Shown here: positions 44,442 to 53,653 of the stretch, piece after piece | Numbering within the stretch: position 1 is the stretch's first letter | Layout: every line of letters begins with the position of its first letter | NCBI GenBank assembly: GCA_016839805.1 | Contig: JAEOTO010000032.1 | Location: 138,564-202,563 of the forward strand | Source: Candidatus Hermodarchaeota archaeon | GTDB taxonomy: Archaea > Asgardarchaeota > Hermodarchaeia > Hermodarchaeales > Hermodarchaeaceae | Reading direction: 5' to 3' | DNA length: 64,000 nt | Position numbers and translations under genes: made by a program | The notes under the pieces: generated by a model | Told to the model about the DNA's origin: nothing | The model's database searches: none | Seen by the model: the letters and a program-made list of their open reading frames with translations, nothing else

Positions 44442-44759
44442 TCAGCCAAGAATGACTTGCCAAGGAGGATTAAAAGCCAACCACTGCATTGCAATAAAAA
44501 GGATTACCCCTCCGATTACCATATTTTTCCCCTTTTTTGGATCGATACCAGAAAACCAGTATATAAAGCCAATAGCAATCAACAATGCTGCAGCAAAGGT
44601 TCCGATTAAAATTACGATTCCCCAACCGGTAATGAGATAATAGGTTAATTGTTCAAGAAGTTGTTGAAGAGGAAGCTGCGACCCTTGAAAAATTAACGTT
44701 TTATTCCACCCAACCTTCTTTTTAGAAGTAGATACAAAAACTCCAAAAATTGCTTTCAG
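44442..44759 (-). CDS. Small two-helix membrane protein, VirB2/TrbC-like
   Basis: Up to 105 residues; stop at 44442-44444, frame closed upstream by a stop at 44763-44765. The C-terminal 60 residues hold two membrane helices (GWGIVILIGTFAAALLIAIGF and NMVIGGVILFIAMQWLAF) joined by a short basic loop, DPKKGK. A helix, a polar G-DP-K-K loop and a second helix is the layout of VirB2/TrbC-type conjugative pilins, including archaeal Ced/Ted pilins. No ATG, GTG or TTG precedes the first helix; CTG 44759 or an ATT are the only options. The opposite-strand ORF in this place has poor composition. Confidence 0.5.
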   Translation of the reverse strand: MKAIFGVFVSTSKKKVGWNKTLIFQGSQLPLQQLLEQLTYYLITGWGIVILIGTFAAALLIAIGFIYWFSGIDPKKGKNMVIGGVILFIAMQWLAFNPPWQVILG

Positions 44760-44806
44760 ATACTAACAAGACGGACATTATTATGTACTAATGCCTACAT
44801 CCAACA

Positions 44807-45922
44807 ATGGTGCATTTGGCAATGTGGAGGATTGGCAGAAGCGACGCAGTTACTGTATGGTCCAATGAAATCGTAGCAAAGCGTTTAACCAGCTATCGAT
44901 CCATCATTGACCTTAAACTTCTTGCCCGTTATTTACTTGCACGGAACTTTTCCGTTGAATTTGAGCCTTCAGAGAGCATCTCAACTCTATGGAAGATTCA
45001 CAAACAGGCCCAAACTAGATTTCAAAAGGAACTAACCCAAAATCGAAAAAAGAAACTCAATGAAGAAACCAATTCTTTGCAATCCTTCATGGATCTTAAA
45101 GCAGCACTAGCAGATAAGATACTTCATCAATGCCATTTCTGTGAGCGCAGATGCAATATAGACAGAGAATCTCACCTTGGGTATTGTAACGTTGATCAGT
45201 CTAGCTATGTATCTTCAGCGTTCCTACACACCGGCGAGGAACCACCTCTTGTACCATCAGGCACGATATTTTTCAGTGGATGCAACTTTCGGTGTGCACA
45301 CTGCCAAAATTATGATATCTCATGTAATCCTAAAAATGGAAGCCACGTTTCACCCACGCAATTAACTGCAATAGCCGACGAATTGGTGTCACAAGGAGCA
45401 AAAAACATAAACTATGTTGGTGGAGATCCGACGCCACACTTACATACAATCCTTGCATCAATGAAGTTTCAACAATTCAACATCACACAACTTTGGAATT
45501 CAAACATGTACCTCTCAATGGAAGCAATGGAACTTCTGACCGATGTCATCGATTTTTGGCTCCCTGATCTCAAATACTTCTCAGAAAAATGCGCAGAAAG
45601 AATCTCTGATGTCACGAATTACACCCAAATCGTAACTCGAAATATCAAAATGGCTTACGACCAAGGAACCAAGGAAATGATTATCCGTGTTTTAGTGCTT
45701 CCTAATCACCTACAATGTTGCGTTTTTCCCATTTTAGAATGGATAGCTGAAAATACCCCTATGGCACTTGTTAATATCATGGCACAATACCGACCAATGT
45801 GGCAGGTTGTCCATAAACCTGAAATCTATGGGGATATCTCACGGCGAGTGAAGAGAGAAGAGATGAACCAAGCTCATGACTATGCAAAAAAGTTGGGTTT
45901 AGAATTTCGATCAGTTAGTTAA
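44807..45922 (+). CDS. Radical SAM protein, PflX-like (COG1313)
   Basis: 371 residues. An N-terminal Cys motif CHFCERRC-NIDRESHLGYCNV (about 105-126) precedes the radical SAM motif SGCNFRCAHCQN (CX3CX2C, about 160-171) and the SAM-binding region NYVGGDPTPHLHTI. The order and the segment EEPPLVPSGTIFFSGCN are typical of the PflX branch related to pyruvate formate-lyase activating enzymes. Substrate unknown. The first 100 residues are an extension; the start is uncertain, as ATG 44822 is also in frame. Confidence 0.87.
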   Translation: MVHLAMWRIGRSDAVTVWSNEIVAKRLTSYRSIIDLKLLARYLLARNFSVEFEPSESISTLWKIHKQAQTRFQKELTQNRKKKLNEETNSLQSFMDLKAALADKILHQCHFCERRCNIDRESHLGYCNVDQSSYVSSAFLHTGEEPPLVPSGTIFFSGCNFRCAHCQNYDISCNPKNGSHVSPTQLTAIADELVSQGAKNINYVGGDPTPHLHTILASMKFQQFNITQLWNSNMYLSMEAMELLTDVIDFWLPDLKYFSEKCAERISDVTNYTQIVTRNIKMAYDQGTKEMIIRVLVLPNHLQCCVFPILEWIAENTPMALVNIMAQYRPMWQVVHKPEIYGDISRRVKREEMNQAHDYAKKLGLEFRSVS

Positions 45923-45987
45923 TTTCTTCCTGAAACGATTTTTGTGGGGTTTTTGAACGAAAGCCAACATTCTTCTGATGTAGGCTT

Positions 45988-47499
45988 ATGCGACTTGATT
46001 TGGACTTGGTTACTAAGCATTTGAAATGCAGGCCATGGCGAGAGAATTCTAATACAGCCATATCTTCGCCAGAACAGATACTAGACCATTTGTTGCCACC
46101 CATTTTACCAAGGATGGTCAAAGATGATTTTCTTGAATTTTTCACTCACAAAATCTATGGAAAACTTGGTTGGCTTCGTAAATGCACTGACCCCTCCTTC
46201 ACCAAGTTCAAAGTGAAATTTGAACCTGGCGGGTATCGGGGATTACCTGACTTCATTGATTGGGACGGCCAACTGGACGGACGATTTCTCGAACATATGC
46301 TTCCGTTGCTTCAGTCAATAGCACAGTTTGCTTTGAACCCCTTAACTGCTGAACAGTTTTGGATGCTAGCAACCGAATTATGCAAGTTTACTAACTTTCC
46401 CCTAACTTCTCTTGATATTCGTATTATCAAATCTTTCAGTCAGATGCCAACGATTACAAACCCAGGGCTCGCTCGATTACTAGGAGTCTCCTATAAGAAA
46501 ATTCGCAGTCGATGGAACCGTTTACAAAGACTCAATATTTGTAGAATCTTGGCAAAGGTAAACTACCGTTTGCTAGGTTTAGTGCCGGTTATTGTCGAGC
46601 TACACGATCTTACGAAAACAATCAGGAGTCCCTATCTAATCGGGTTAACCCAACTTTCAGGCGATTCAAAGAGCGTACTTTACAGTCTAGTTATCCCCGA
46701 AGAGAGACTTGGGAGTTTTTCGAAATTCCTTGATTCAAGTTTAGGAATAACACACACGCTCTTCCTAGCAAAGGATAGGGGACAAACAATTGAATTCACA
46801 CATTACCAGAGAGATAAAGGTAATTGGAATATTGATTGGAGGAAACTATTCATCGGTGCACATTTACTCCATAATAGTGAGAATCCAGCTTCTTCATTAT
46901 ACTGGGAAGAGGATATAGAACCCGGGAACCTATATTTCCTCGATGACAAGGACAAACGACTAATCCCAATACTGATGTCTGATGCTCGCCTTAAATTGGA
47001 AAAACTTGCAGATACTGCGGGTATGAGCATTTCTCAGGCAAGCCGTCGTAAGTCAAGATTAATTGATCTTGGCGTTTTACAAATTGAACCGCTTATTAGA
47101 CGAGTAGGGCTTATTGAAGATATTATCATCCGCATCAAAGAACACGATACTCGAATAACAGGAATCTTCGATGAATTACCCCAAGCCTGGAAAAGGCAAC
47201 TCACTGAATATCGCACAGGAAAGAAGGAAATCTTACTCTTTGCAACTCTACCAGCTGGTTCTTTTGCACTAATGCGATACTACCTACACAAATATCTCCA
47301 CACCAAATCAGAAATTTCTATCACAGGCCCTGGGAATGGAGGATGGCCATTAACTTTTGATACCTTCGATGCTGAGCAAGGCGGTTGGGTATGGCAGAAT
47401 CCAACTATCGCTGAAAACTCACAATTTACCACTTTTAACGTAGGAACCAAGCAAACCAAACAGAAAACCCCCCAATTAGCTAGAGAGGGGATGTATTAG
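45988..47499 (+). CDS. Protein with two Lrp/AsnC-like winged-helix regions
   Basis: 503 residues. Two helix-turn-helix units are visible: DIRIIKSFSQMPTITNPGLARLLGVSYKKIRSRWNRLQ (about 150-187) and ARLKLEKLADTAGMSISQASRRKSRLIDLGVL (about 332-363), each followed by a beta-rich segment as in tandem Lrp-like regulators. The N-terminal 130 residues are unrecognised. The stop codon TAG overlaps the GTG start of the downstream secreted protein by 1 nt, so regulator and surface protein are translationally coupled. Targets unknown. Confidence 0.65.
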   Translation: MRLDLDLVTKHLKCRPWRENSNTAISSPEQILDHLLPPILPRMVKDDFLEFFTHKIYGKLGWLRKCTDPSFTKFKVKFEPGGYRGLPDFIDWDGQLDGRFLEHMLPLLQSIAQFALNPLTAEQFWMLATELCKFTNFPLTSLDIRIIKSFSQMPTITNPGLARLLGVSYKKIRSRWNRLQRLNICRILAKVNYRLLGLVPVIVELHDLTKTIRSPYLIGLTQLSGDSKSVLYSLVIPEERLGSFSKFLDSSLGITHTLFLAKDRGQTIEFTHYQRDKGNWNIDWRKLFIGAHLLHNSENPASSLYWEEDIEPGNLYFLDDKDKRLIPILMSDARLKLEKLADTAGMSISQASRRKSRLIDLGVLQIEPLIRRVGLIEDIIIRIKEHDTRITGIFDELPQAWKRQLTEYRTGKKEILLFATLPAGSFALMRYYLHKYLHTKSEISITGPGNGGWPLTFDTFDAEQGGWVWQNPTIAENSQFTTFNVGTKQTKQKTPQLAREGMY

Positions 47500-48617
47500 T
47501 GAGGATTCTTCTCATTATATTATTAAGTACGGTCTTAATTGGTCTACCAGCACCTCTGCCATTTACTCAAACCGGTGCGTTTAGGGGAACACCAATTTTA
47601 CTAACTGTACAATTAACTAGGCAAAATGGTAGTCCCATAGATGATGCAACGGTTCTATTCTTCCATGAAACCCAAAACCAATTTTTAGGAACTGCACAAA
47701 CGAATGCAACCGGTCATGCCCAATTCATCTGGCAAATTCCTGGTACACATGAATTGGGCTTTGTATCGTTGAATGCAACCTTCCGCGGTGACCCTGAAAG
47801 ATTTCTTCTCCCGAGTATGGTGTCAATTCCATTAACTGTATTCGCTCGATTGCAAAACATAATTAATATCACCGACACGAATGGTAACCCAATTGGTACG
47901 AGTGTAAATATTGGGCAAAAATTACTTTTCAACGTCCTCATTCAAGACGATCACACAATACCCCTCGAAGGTATTTCAGTTCAACTCCTTATAGAACCTA
48001 ACCAGCTAATCACCGAAGGTGTTACCACACAAAACGGAACAGTGCGTCTTAGTTGTATTGTGAATCACACTGTAACCAATGCAGTAACTTTCATAATTCG
48101 TAGTGTGAACCAAGGGTTTTACAACGGAACAGAGAATCGTTTTCGAGTATCAATAGGAAACACGTCTGTTCAATTAATTGGACTCCCTGCGTTTTGGCTA
48201 CTAAGATGCAGTCAAAGCATTAGTGGACGATTGTTCCAAAATGACGGAGAAAGTATTCCTAATGCCACAATTGAATTACTCTCTGAAAGGGAAACGTTGA
48301 TTGAATATTCAGTAACAGATTCGGAAGGAGTCTTTAGCTTTAATCTGTGCAATCATATTGAGACGATCCAAGCAAATCGATTTCTAATTTTTCGATACAA
48401 TGGAGGTGGTGGACATAAAACTACAGAGGTTGTTGTGGGCATAATTACCGGTTCGACAGAAAATCCATTTTCACAATTCGTAGAAATTATTACACCAGTA
48501 GATCTAACAAGAATACTACACCAATTAAGTATAATCATCGTTAGTTGTTTAACAATTGGAACAACCCTTATGACCTTGAAAATGAAACGTACAACTAGTC
48601 GAATCGTCTCACATTAG
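47499..48617 (+). CDS. Surface protein with signal peptide, Ig-like domains and C-terminal anchor
   Basis: 372 residues from GTG 47499. Signal peptide (about 1-22), two or three beta-sandwich domains of the Ig-like/carboxypeptidase-regulatory type (GSPIDDATVLFFHETQNQFLG; ESIPNATIELLSERETLIEY), nine or so N-x-S/T sequons, and a C-terminal membrane helix (about 338-360) with a basic tail. It is a type I membrane protein facing outward. Similar in style to the 560-residue protein at 40.0 kb but with an anchor. Binding partner unknown. Confidence 0.75.
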   Translation: MRILLIILLSTVLIGLPAPLPFTQTGAFRGTPILLTVQLTRQNGSPIDDATVLFFHETQNQFLGTAQTNATGHAQFIWQIPGTHELGFVSLNATFRGDPERFLLPSMVSIPLTVFARLQNIINITDTNGNPIGTSVNIGQKLLFNVLIQDDHTIPLEGISVQLLIEPNQLITEGVTTQNGTVRLSCIVNHTVTNAVTFIIRSVNQGFYNGTENRFRVSIGNTSVQLIGLPAFWLLRCSQSISGRLFQNDGESIPNATIELLSERETLIEYSVTDSEGVFSFNLCNHIETIQANRFLIFRYNGGGGHKTTEVVVGIITGSTENPFSQFVEIITPVDLTRILHQLSIIIVSCLTIGTTLMTLKMKRTTSRIVSH

Positions 48618-48694
48618 ATTTGTACGTCTCATTGTAGTACTGTCGAAAACTTAATCGAAGACCGACTCAACATTGACTTGAGGTAGACTACCCT

Positions 48695-49663
48695 ATGTCT
48701 GAACATTGGATGTGGACAGAAAAGTATCGACCAATGAAATTAGATGAAATCGTTGGTCAAGAGCCAATCACTGAACGACTAAAGCAATTCCTCGTGCAAC
48801 GCGATTTACCACACTTGCTATTTTCAGGTCCTGCAGGCACTGGCAAGACAACAGCAATAATCGCATTTGCTCACGAGCTATACAAAGAACAATTCCCTGG
48901 AAACTTCCTAGAATTGAACGCGTCGGATGAACGAGGAATCGATGTCGTACGAAATCGTGTTAAAAACTTTGCACGAACTCGACCATTAGGAGATGCTCCT
49001 TTCAAGATTGTTTCTTTAGATGAGGCAGATAGTCTAACACGTGACGCACAACACGCTCTTCGAAGAACAATGGAAAGGTTTGTCACCGGTTGCAGATTCT
49101 GTCTCATTTGTAATTATTCAAGTAGAATTATTGACCCCATCCAATCTCGATGTGCAATTTTCCGATTTCCACGTCTTAACAATGAGAAGCTAATAGAAAG
49201 AATTAGTTACATTGCAAAAAAAGAGGAGGTCAAGGTTTCTGAAGAGGGAATTCAAGCCATTCTATATGTATCGGGAGGAGATCTTCGACGAGCTATTAAT
49301 GTTCTTCAAGCTGCAGCAGTCACCCAAAAACGCGTAGATGCTGATGCCGTTTATTCCACGACTGGTAAAGCACGACCGGAAGACATTAGTCAAATGATTA
49401 ATTCAGCTTTGAACGGAAAATTCCTAGAAGCTCAAGAAAAGCTTCGAAATCTCTTAATCTGGCAGGGACTAGCTGGAACCGACATTATTCGCCAAGTTCA
49501 CCGTGAAGTCATCAAACTGGGTATCGATGAAAAAGACAAAGTCTATCTAGTTGATATAGTGGGAGAAGCCGAATTCCGTCTTACTGAGGGGGCAGATCCT
49601 GAAATACAATTGAGTAATATTCTAGCAAAATTCACCCAATTAGGAAAATCCAGTGGAAAATAA
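48695..49663 (+). CDS. rfcS: Replication factor C small subunit
   Basis: 322 residues. AAA+ clamp-loader subunit that loads PCNA. WTEKYRPMKLDEIVGQEPI (RFC box II), Walker A FSGPAGTGKTT (about 46-56), Walker B SLDEADSLT, sensor NYSSRIIDPIQSRCAIFRF with the SRC arginine finger. GAGGTA upstream supports the ATG. It is followed immediately by the large subunit gene (11-nt overlap), the classic archaeal pair. Confidence 0.97.
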   Translation: MSEHWMWTEKYRPMKLDEIVGQEPITERLKQFLVQRDLPHLLFSGPAGTGKTTAIIAFAHELYKEQFPGNFLELNASDERGIDVVRNRVKNFARTRPLGDAPFKIVSLDEADSLTRDAQHALRRTMERFVTGCRFCLICNYSSRIIDPIQSRCAIFRFPRLNNEKLIERISYIAKKEEVKVSEEGIQAILYVSGGDLRRAINVLQAAAVTQKRVDADAVYSTTGKARPEDISQMINSALNGKFLEAQEKLRNLLIWQGLAGTDIIRQVHREVIKLGIDEKDKVYLVDIVGEAEFRLTEGADPEIQLSNILAKFTQLGKSSGK

Positions 49664-50894
49664 GATGATAGCACAACCTTGGGTTGAAAAATACAAACCT
49701 CAGAAGATTAGAGATCTTGTAGGAAACAACAAAGCCATTGCGAAAATTACCGAATGGCTTCAAGAATGGCCAAAAAGTATCTCTCGTAACCGTCGAGCTC
49801 TCATGCTCTATGGGCCTTCTGGCGTAGGTAAAACAATAACTGTCTATACTATTGCAAGAGAACTTGGTTTTGAAATAAGTGAAATCAATGCAAGTGTGAA
49901 AAGAAGTAAGAAGCGAATGAGTGAATTATTACGAATTTCTACAATGACATGGACGTTAACCAGTGAACGTGGAAGGCGTGTGTTGGTAGATGAATTAGCA
50001 GGTTTAAGTGGTAAATCAGACAGAGGAGCAGCTTCTTCGTTAAACGAACATATCAAAAACACGCGGGTCCCGATTATTTTGGTCACAAATGATGTTACAG
50101 ATTCTAAAATCAGACCGTTAAAAAAAATATGTACACTAATTGAATTTGAACCGTTCGAACCTTCAGAGGTAACTGCAATATTAAAACGTATATGCCGAAA
50201 AGAAAAGCTTACTTTTGATGAATCAGGATTAGAATTAATTGCGACACACTCTCGTGGTGATATCAGGGCGGCAATTAACGATTTACAGACTATAGCAAGG
50301 ACTGGAACAAATATTTCAAAAAAGGCAATCCTCGAACTAATTAGATCAAGAGATCATACCATTGATATCAGCGAAGTCCTTGATCGTATTTTTTATGCAG
50401 AAAGTTGGAACAAAGCTGTGTTTGCTGCCAATCAAAGTGATGTGTATCCTGATGAGCTGTTAAGATGGGTTAGTAACAATATACCTATTGTCTTTACCGA
50501 CATAAATCAGCAAGTCAAGGCGTTTGATTTATTGTCTAAAGCCAGCATCTTTGCAAGTCGAATATCACGCACACAGAATTGGAGATTACTTCCGTACTCC
50601 AAGGAACTTATGTGCATAACTGGATCAATAATAGGTGGAACCCCCACACCAAACCGCGCAAATTATCGCTTTCCCGAATGGATTAGACAAATGGGGTTCT
50701 CCCGTGGAGTACGTCAGAAGCGCGCCTCAATAGGACAGATAATATCTCCTATAGTTCATATGTCAGCTAAGAAAGCTTACAAAGAATACTTGATAGTACT
50801 CAAAGCACTTCTCAAAAACCCTCACACCAGATCAACCTTCATCACAGAACTGGAATTAACTGAGGATTTAATTCAATTTATCCTCAAGGACTGA
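49653..50894 (+). CDS. rfcL: Replication factor C large subunit
   Basis: 413 residues from GTG 49653 (ATG 49665 also possible). PWVEKYKPQKIRDLVGN (box II), Walker A YGPSGVGKT (about 52-60), RRVLVDELAGLSG in place of the small-subunit DEAD, and IRPLKKICTLIEF without the SRC finger, as expected for RfcL. The C-terminal collar domain is present, but the Lys-rich PIP-box tail common in longer archaeal RfcL is not obvious. Partner of RfcS. Confidence 0.95.
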   Translation: MENKMIAQPWVEKYKPQKIRDLVGNNKAIAKITEWLQEWPKSISRNRRALMLYGPSGVGKTITVYTIARELGFEISEINASVKRSKKRMSELLRISTMTWTLTSERGRRVLVDELAGLSGKSDRGAASSLNEHIKNTRVPIILVTNDVTDSKIRPLKKICTLIEFEPFEPSEVTAILKRICRKEKLTFDESGLELIATHSRGDIRAAINDLQTIARTGTNISKKAILELIRSRDHTIDISEVLDRIFYAESWNKAVFAANQSDVYPDELLRWVSNNIPIVFTDINQQVKAFDLLSKASIFASRISRTQNWRLLPYSKELMCITGSIIGGTPTPNRANYRFPEWIRQMGFSRGVRQKRASIGQIISPIVHMSAKKAYKEYLIVLKALLKNPHTRSTFITELELTEDLIQFILKD

Positions 50895-50903
50895 ACACCA
50901 AAT

Positions 50904-51224
50904 TCACTCGGATTTTTCCCATAGCTCAATGAACCGACGAAGCGCCAGGGCCCGTAGATTTTCTATTTTGTACCGATATATCCTAATTCGACCAAACTTC
51001 TTCTCTTGGACAAGCTTCGCTTGCTCTAGAAACCGAAGATGCCTTCTTGTAGTGCTATGATTGAGCTGAGTTCTCCGAGCAATCTCAGATATGTTCAGTT
51101 CCCCACACTCCGCTAAAAGGCGAATTATTTTGATTCGCCCCCGAGAGGAGAAAAGAAGTTCAACTGGAATTGAACGATCGTTGGGAAACTGCCCAAGAAG
51201 TGTCGTGCCAGGCACATCACCCAC
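50904..51224 (-). CDS. ArsR-like winged-helix regulator
   Basis: 106 residues. LLFSSRGRIKIIRLLAECGELNISEIARRTQLNHSTTRRHLRFLEQAKLVQEKKFGRIRIYRY (about 23-85) is a compact wHTH of the ArsR/MarR type without metal-binding Cys. It starts 2 nt after the stop of the Orc1/Cdc6 gene, so both are likely in one transcript, and it converges on rfcL. A role in controlling replication genes is possible but unproven. Confidence 0.8.
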   Translation of the reverse strand: MGDVPGTTLLGQFPNDRSIPVELLFSSRGRIKIIRLLAECGELNISEIARRTQLNHSTTRRHLRFLEQAKLVQEKKFGRIRIYRYKIENLRALALRRFIELWEKSE

Positions 51225-51226
51225 GA

Positions 51227-52501
51227 TTAGCCACCTACCTTCCTTTTTTCAATTTGTAACTCTAATTCATTCTCTAGAACTGCTGCAGGGATATCCGGAA
51301 GTCCAATCAGAGTGGTTTTTCCACGTTGCCCAATCCCAGAAATCTTTGAAGTTAAAATTCCCAACCCGACAAGTTCCTGAATATATGCCCATACTTGAGT
51401 ATGAGATCGAGGAGTTTGGTTATACTCTTCACTAACAAGACCATAACGAGCTTCCAACGCACCAGTTGTCACGTAAGCGTCTTCGGATGGTTTTAATAAC
51501 CTACACACAGCAAGCAGCAGGAGTTTCTGATGGAACGATAAGTCCATGAGGACCTCTCGTCGTATTTCAGGCGTGATAAAGGCCTTCGCACTTCGTACAT
51601 ATTCAGGAAGTATACGAAGAACCCCCTTTTCATCAGCAACTTTCCCTGCATTATACAGGAGTTCAAGGGCGTATCGAGCATCTCCTGATGCACTCGCGAT
51701 ATCGGCAATCAGATCAATTGTACTTGGAGGAACTGCTCCATCCAGAACCGCGGCTTTTATGCGAAAATTAAGGATGTCTTGAAGCTGAAGAGGATTGTAA
51801 CGATTAAACTGTATCATATTCTTCTGCAATGTGCTCCACGTACTTGGATCAAGTATGTAACCAAATAGCGGATTACGGCTTATCCCGATTAGTGATATTC
51901 GCTGTTGCGCATTCAGCTGATCATCAACCGTACGTGATAATAGATAGAGAAGCTCTTCACCACGCCGTTTAAGAAATACACCAAGCTCGTCTAGCGTGAT
52001 AAGTAGATACAAGTTATGCGTCTCAATGAACTCTAGGACAATCGAGAGGAGTTCTTGTGTGGAAAGTCCTCGGAGCGGAACACCCGTTTGGAGTGCCGCG
52101 AGAATTTTGTTTAAGATCATATATTCTGTCCGTTCACGCCGCGCATTAACGTGAACATAGACCAGATTGAATCCATGGCTCTTTGCGATCTCGGTCAACA
52201 GCTTTCCAAAGAGCTTAGTAACTGAAGTCTTTCCCGAACCTGTATCACCGACAATCAGAACTTTCTGTGAGAAACGACCCGGCGCTTCGATTACACCACG
52301 AAATAGCTGGGTTAACTTACGTAAATGCTCTTCACGGTGAGGAAGATTGGGAGGAACATAGTCGATAGAGAGCTTTGCTTCATCGATGAACACAGATGGG
52401 CGTTGTAATTCATGCCGAATAATTTCCGTTCCAGATCCCCCCTGCCTTCTCGATCGCAAGTAAAGGTGTCTTTCGATTCCTCCAGCACACGGATTCAGCA
52501 C
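51227..52501 (-). CDS. Orc1/Cdc6-family replication initiator
   Basis: 424 residues at most. AAA+ origin-binding protein: LPHREEHLRKL (about 52-62), Walker A GDTGSGKTS (about 84-92), Walker B LLITLDELGVFL, sensor GISRN and a C-terminal winged helix (about 325-415). The N-terminus is uncertain: GTG 52501 opens the frame, TTG 52459 is possible, and family members usually begin about 25 residues before the LPHRE motif. It is followed by an ArsR-like regulator. The 500-nt gene-free region upstream is a candidate origin. Confidence 0.9.
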   Translation of the reverse strand: MLNPCAGGIERHLYLRSRRQGGSGTEIIRHELQRPSVFIDEAKLSIDYVPPNLPHREEHLRKLTQLFRGVIEAPGRFSQKVLIVGDTGSGKTSVTKLFGKLLTEIAKSHGFNLVYVHVNARRERTEYMILNKILAALQTGVPLRGLSTQELLSIVLEFIETHNLYLLITLDELGVFLKRRGEELLYLLSRTVDDQLNAQQRISLIGISRNPLFGYILDPSTWSTLQKNMIQFNRYNPLQLQDILNFRIKAAVLDGAVPPSTIDLIADIASASGDARYALELLYNAGKVADEKGVLRILPEYVRSAKAFITPEIRREVLMDLSFHQKLLLLAVCRLLKPSEDAYVTTGALEARYGLVSEEYNQTPRSHTQVWAYIQELVGLGILTSKISGIGQRGKTTLIGLPDIPAAVLENELELQIEKRKVGG

Positions 52502-53007
52502 TCTTTCGCAACCAGTATTCCCAGTGGAGTCGTGCTGACCACATTGAATTAGTTATTTCATTGTGTGCTCTCCATTCGATTTGGCACTCTCTCACAGAAC
52601 AAAGAGATTCAGATGAGTCATGAAAGGACCCCCAAGGGTGTGCCACCACCCCGCTAACGTGTCCTCCGCAGAACCCACCTATGTTTCCAACCCCTACTAC
52701 ATCATGATGTGCTTCTAATCCACATTCACTAAACTTGAACAGCCTCCAGAACAGGTATCAGACGAAGCTAATGCAAAGGTGTTGGTTCGTCGCATGATTT
52801 TTCCCTTCATTCGCCGCACTTTGTTATTCAGAGATTAGCAGTTTTCCCGACTGCTATACAAGCCTATTCATTACCCGAATGAATTCGAGGACCTTTTGGT
52901 ATTCGCTGTATTCAGAAAATAGAGCGGGTGTAATAAAAGAGCAGACAGAGTTGGAGATAAGTGAAAAGAAATCAAAATGCAAGTTCCTTTGATTAGGACA
53001 TCACCAT
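52502..53007. other. 506-nt gene-free region next to cdc6, candidate origin
   Basis: No complete gene is visible. The region contains one sequence resembling an origin recognition box (TTCCCAGTGGAGTC, near 52519-52532) and AT-rich stretches near 52900-52985. A 38-codon frame ending in a stop at about 52838, without a start codon, may be a gene remnant. Position beside cdc6 is the main argument for an origin; repeated ORBs are not evident. Confidence 0.3.
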
Positions 53008-53547
53008 TCATTCGTTGGTTGTAGGTCCGGAAAAGACTCGTGTTTGCAGATATTCGCTCAACACTGTTAGAGCATAACTTGCTAACCGCGAATTATCACA
53101 CTGACTATACTTATGCCTTCGAAGTTGTGCGGCATTTAGAATTCGGTTAAGTGTGGTGAAGATTTCACGAGAATCGTTCATGAAGATGGAGATTCGATCT
53201 TCGGGAATATCTATTTGTTTCTCAAATGACACTCGACCCCTCCAACCCTCATCAAAGAAAAGTATGAGGAACCCAAGAGCAACAACACCTGTTATCAGAT
53301 ATCGCATTTCAACCGGAGTAGCAGGAAGAGAAACCCCGGCTTGGTCACTTAAAAAAATGATCAATTCCGAACCTGAGAAACTGATTGCAATAATGGCGAG
53401 GCCAACAAGAGTAAACATTACACGGATACGTCGACGGGTATAGATATCATTGATGATTGTATCAATGAAAAGAAACTCGCCAACTAACGGATATAGAAGA
53501 AAAAGAAGAGCAGCTCGCATACCCGAAACTGGTTTTGATCTAACCAT
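53008..53547 (-). CDS. Membrane protein of unknown function
   Basis: 179 residues. Three hydrophobic helices (about 12-30, 42-66, 85-102) are followed by a cytoplasmic helical tail of about 70 residues (SIFMNDSREIFTTLNRILNAAQLRRHKY). Family not recognised. Divergent from the OSTC-like gene with about 105 nt between starts. Confidence 0.6.
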   Translation of the reverse strand: MVRSKPVSGMRAALLFLLYPLVGEFLFIDTIINDIYTRRRIRVMFTLVGLAIIAISFSGSELIIFLSDQAGVSLPATPVEMRYLITGVVALGFLILFFDEGWRGRVSFEKQIDIPEDRISIFMNDSREIFTTLNRILNAAQLRRHKYSQCDNSRLASYALTVLSEYLQTRVFSGPTTNE

Positions 53548-53653
53548 ATACTTCTCCCTTATTCACCGATTTACTTAGTATAGGGAATACTAGAGTAAAG
53601 AATATATAGCGTTCGTATGGTCTAAATCACGCTTATTGTAACATGATGGTGAG

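Noticed and set aside
44452..44640. 62-residue ORF on the + strand
   Set aside because: Its composition is not protein-like, and the minus strand in the same place gives a coherent two-helix membrane protein.
52735..52840. 38-codon frame near cdc6 as a gene
   Set aside because: No start codon and a stop just upstream; at most a remnant.
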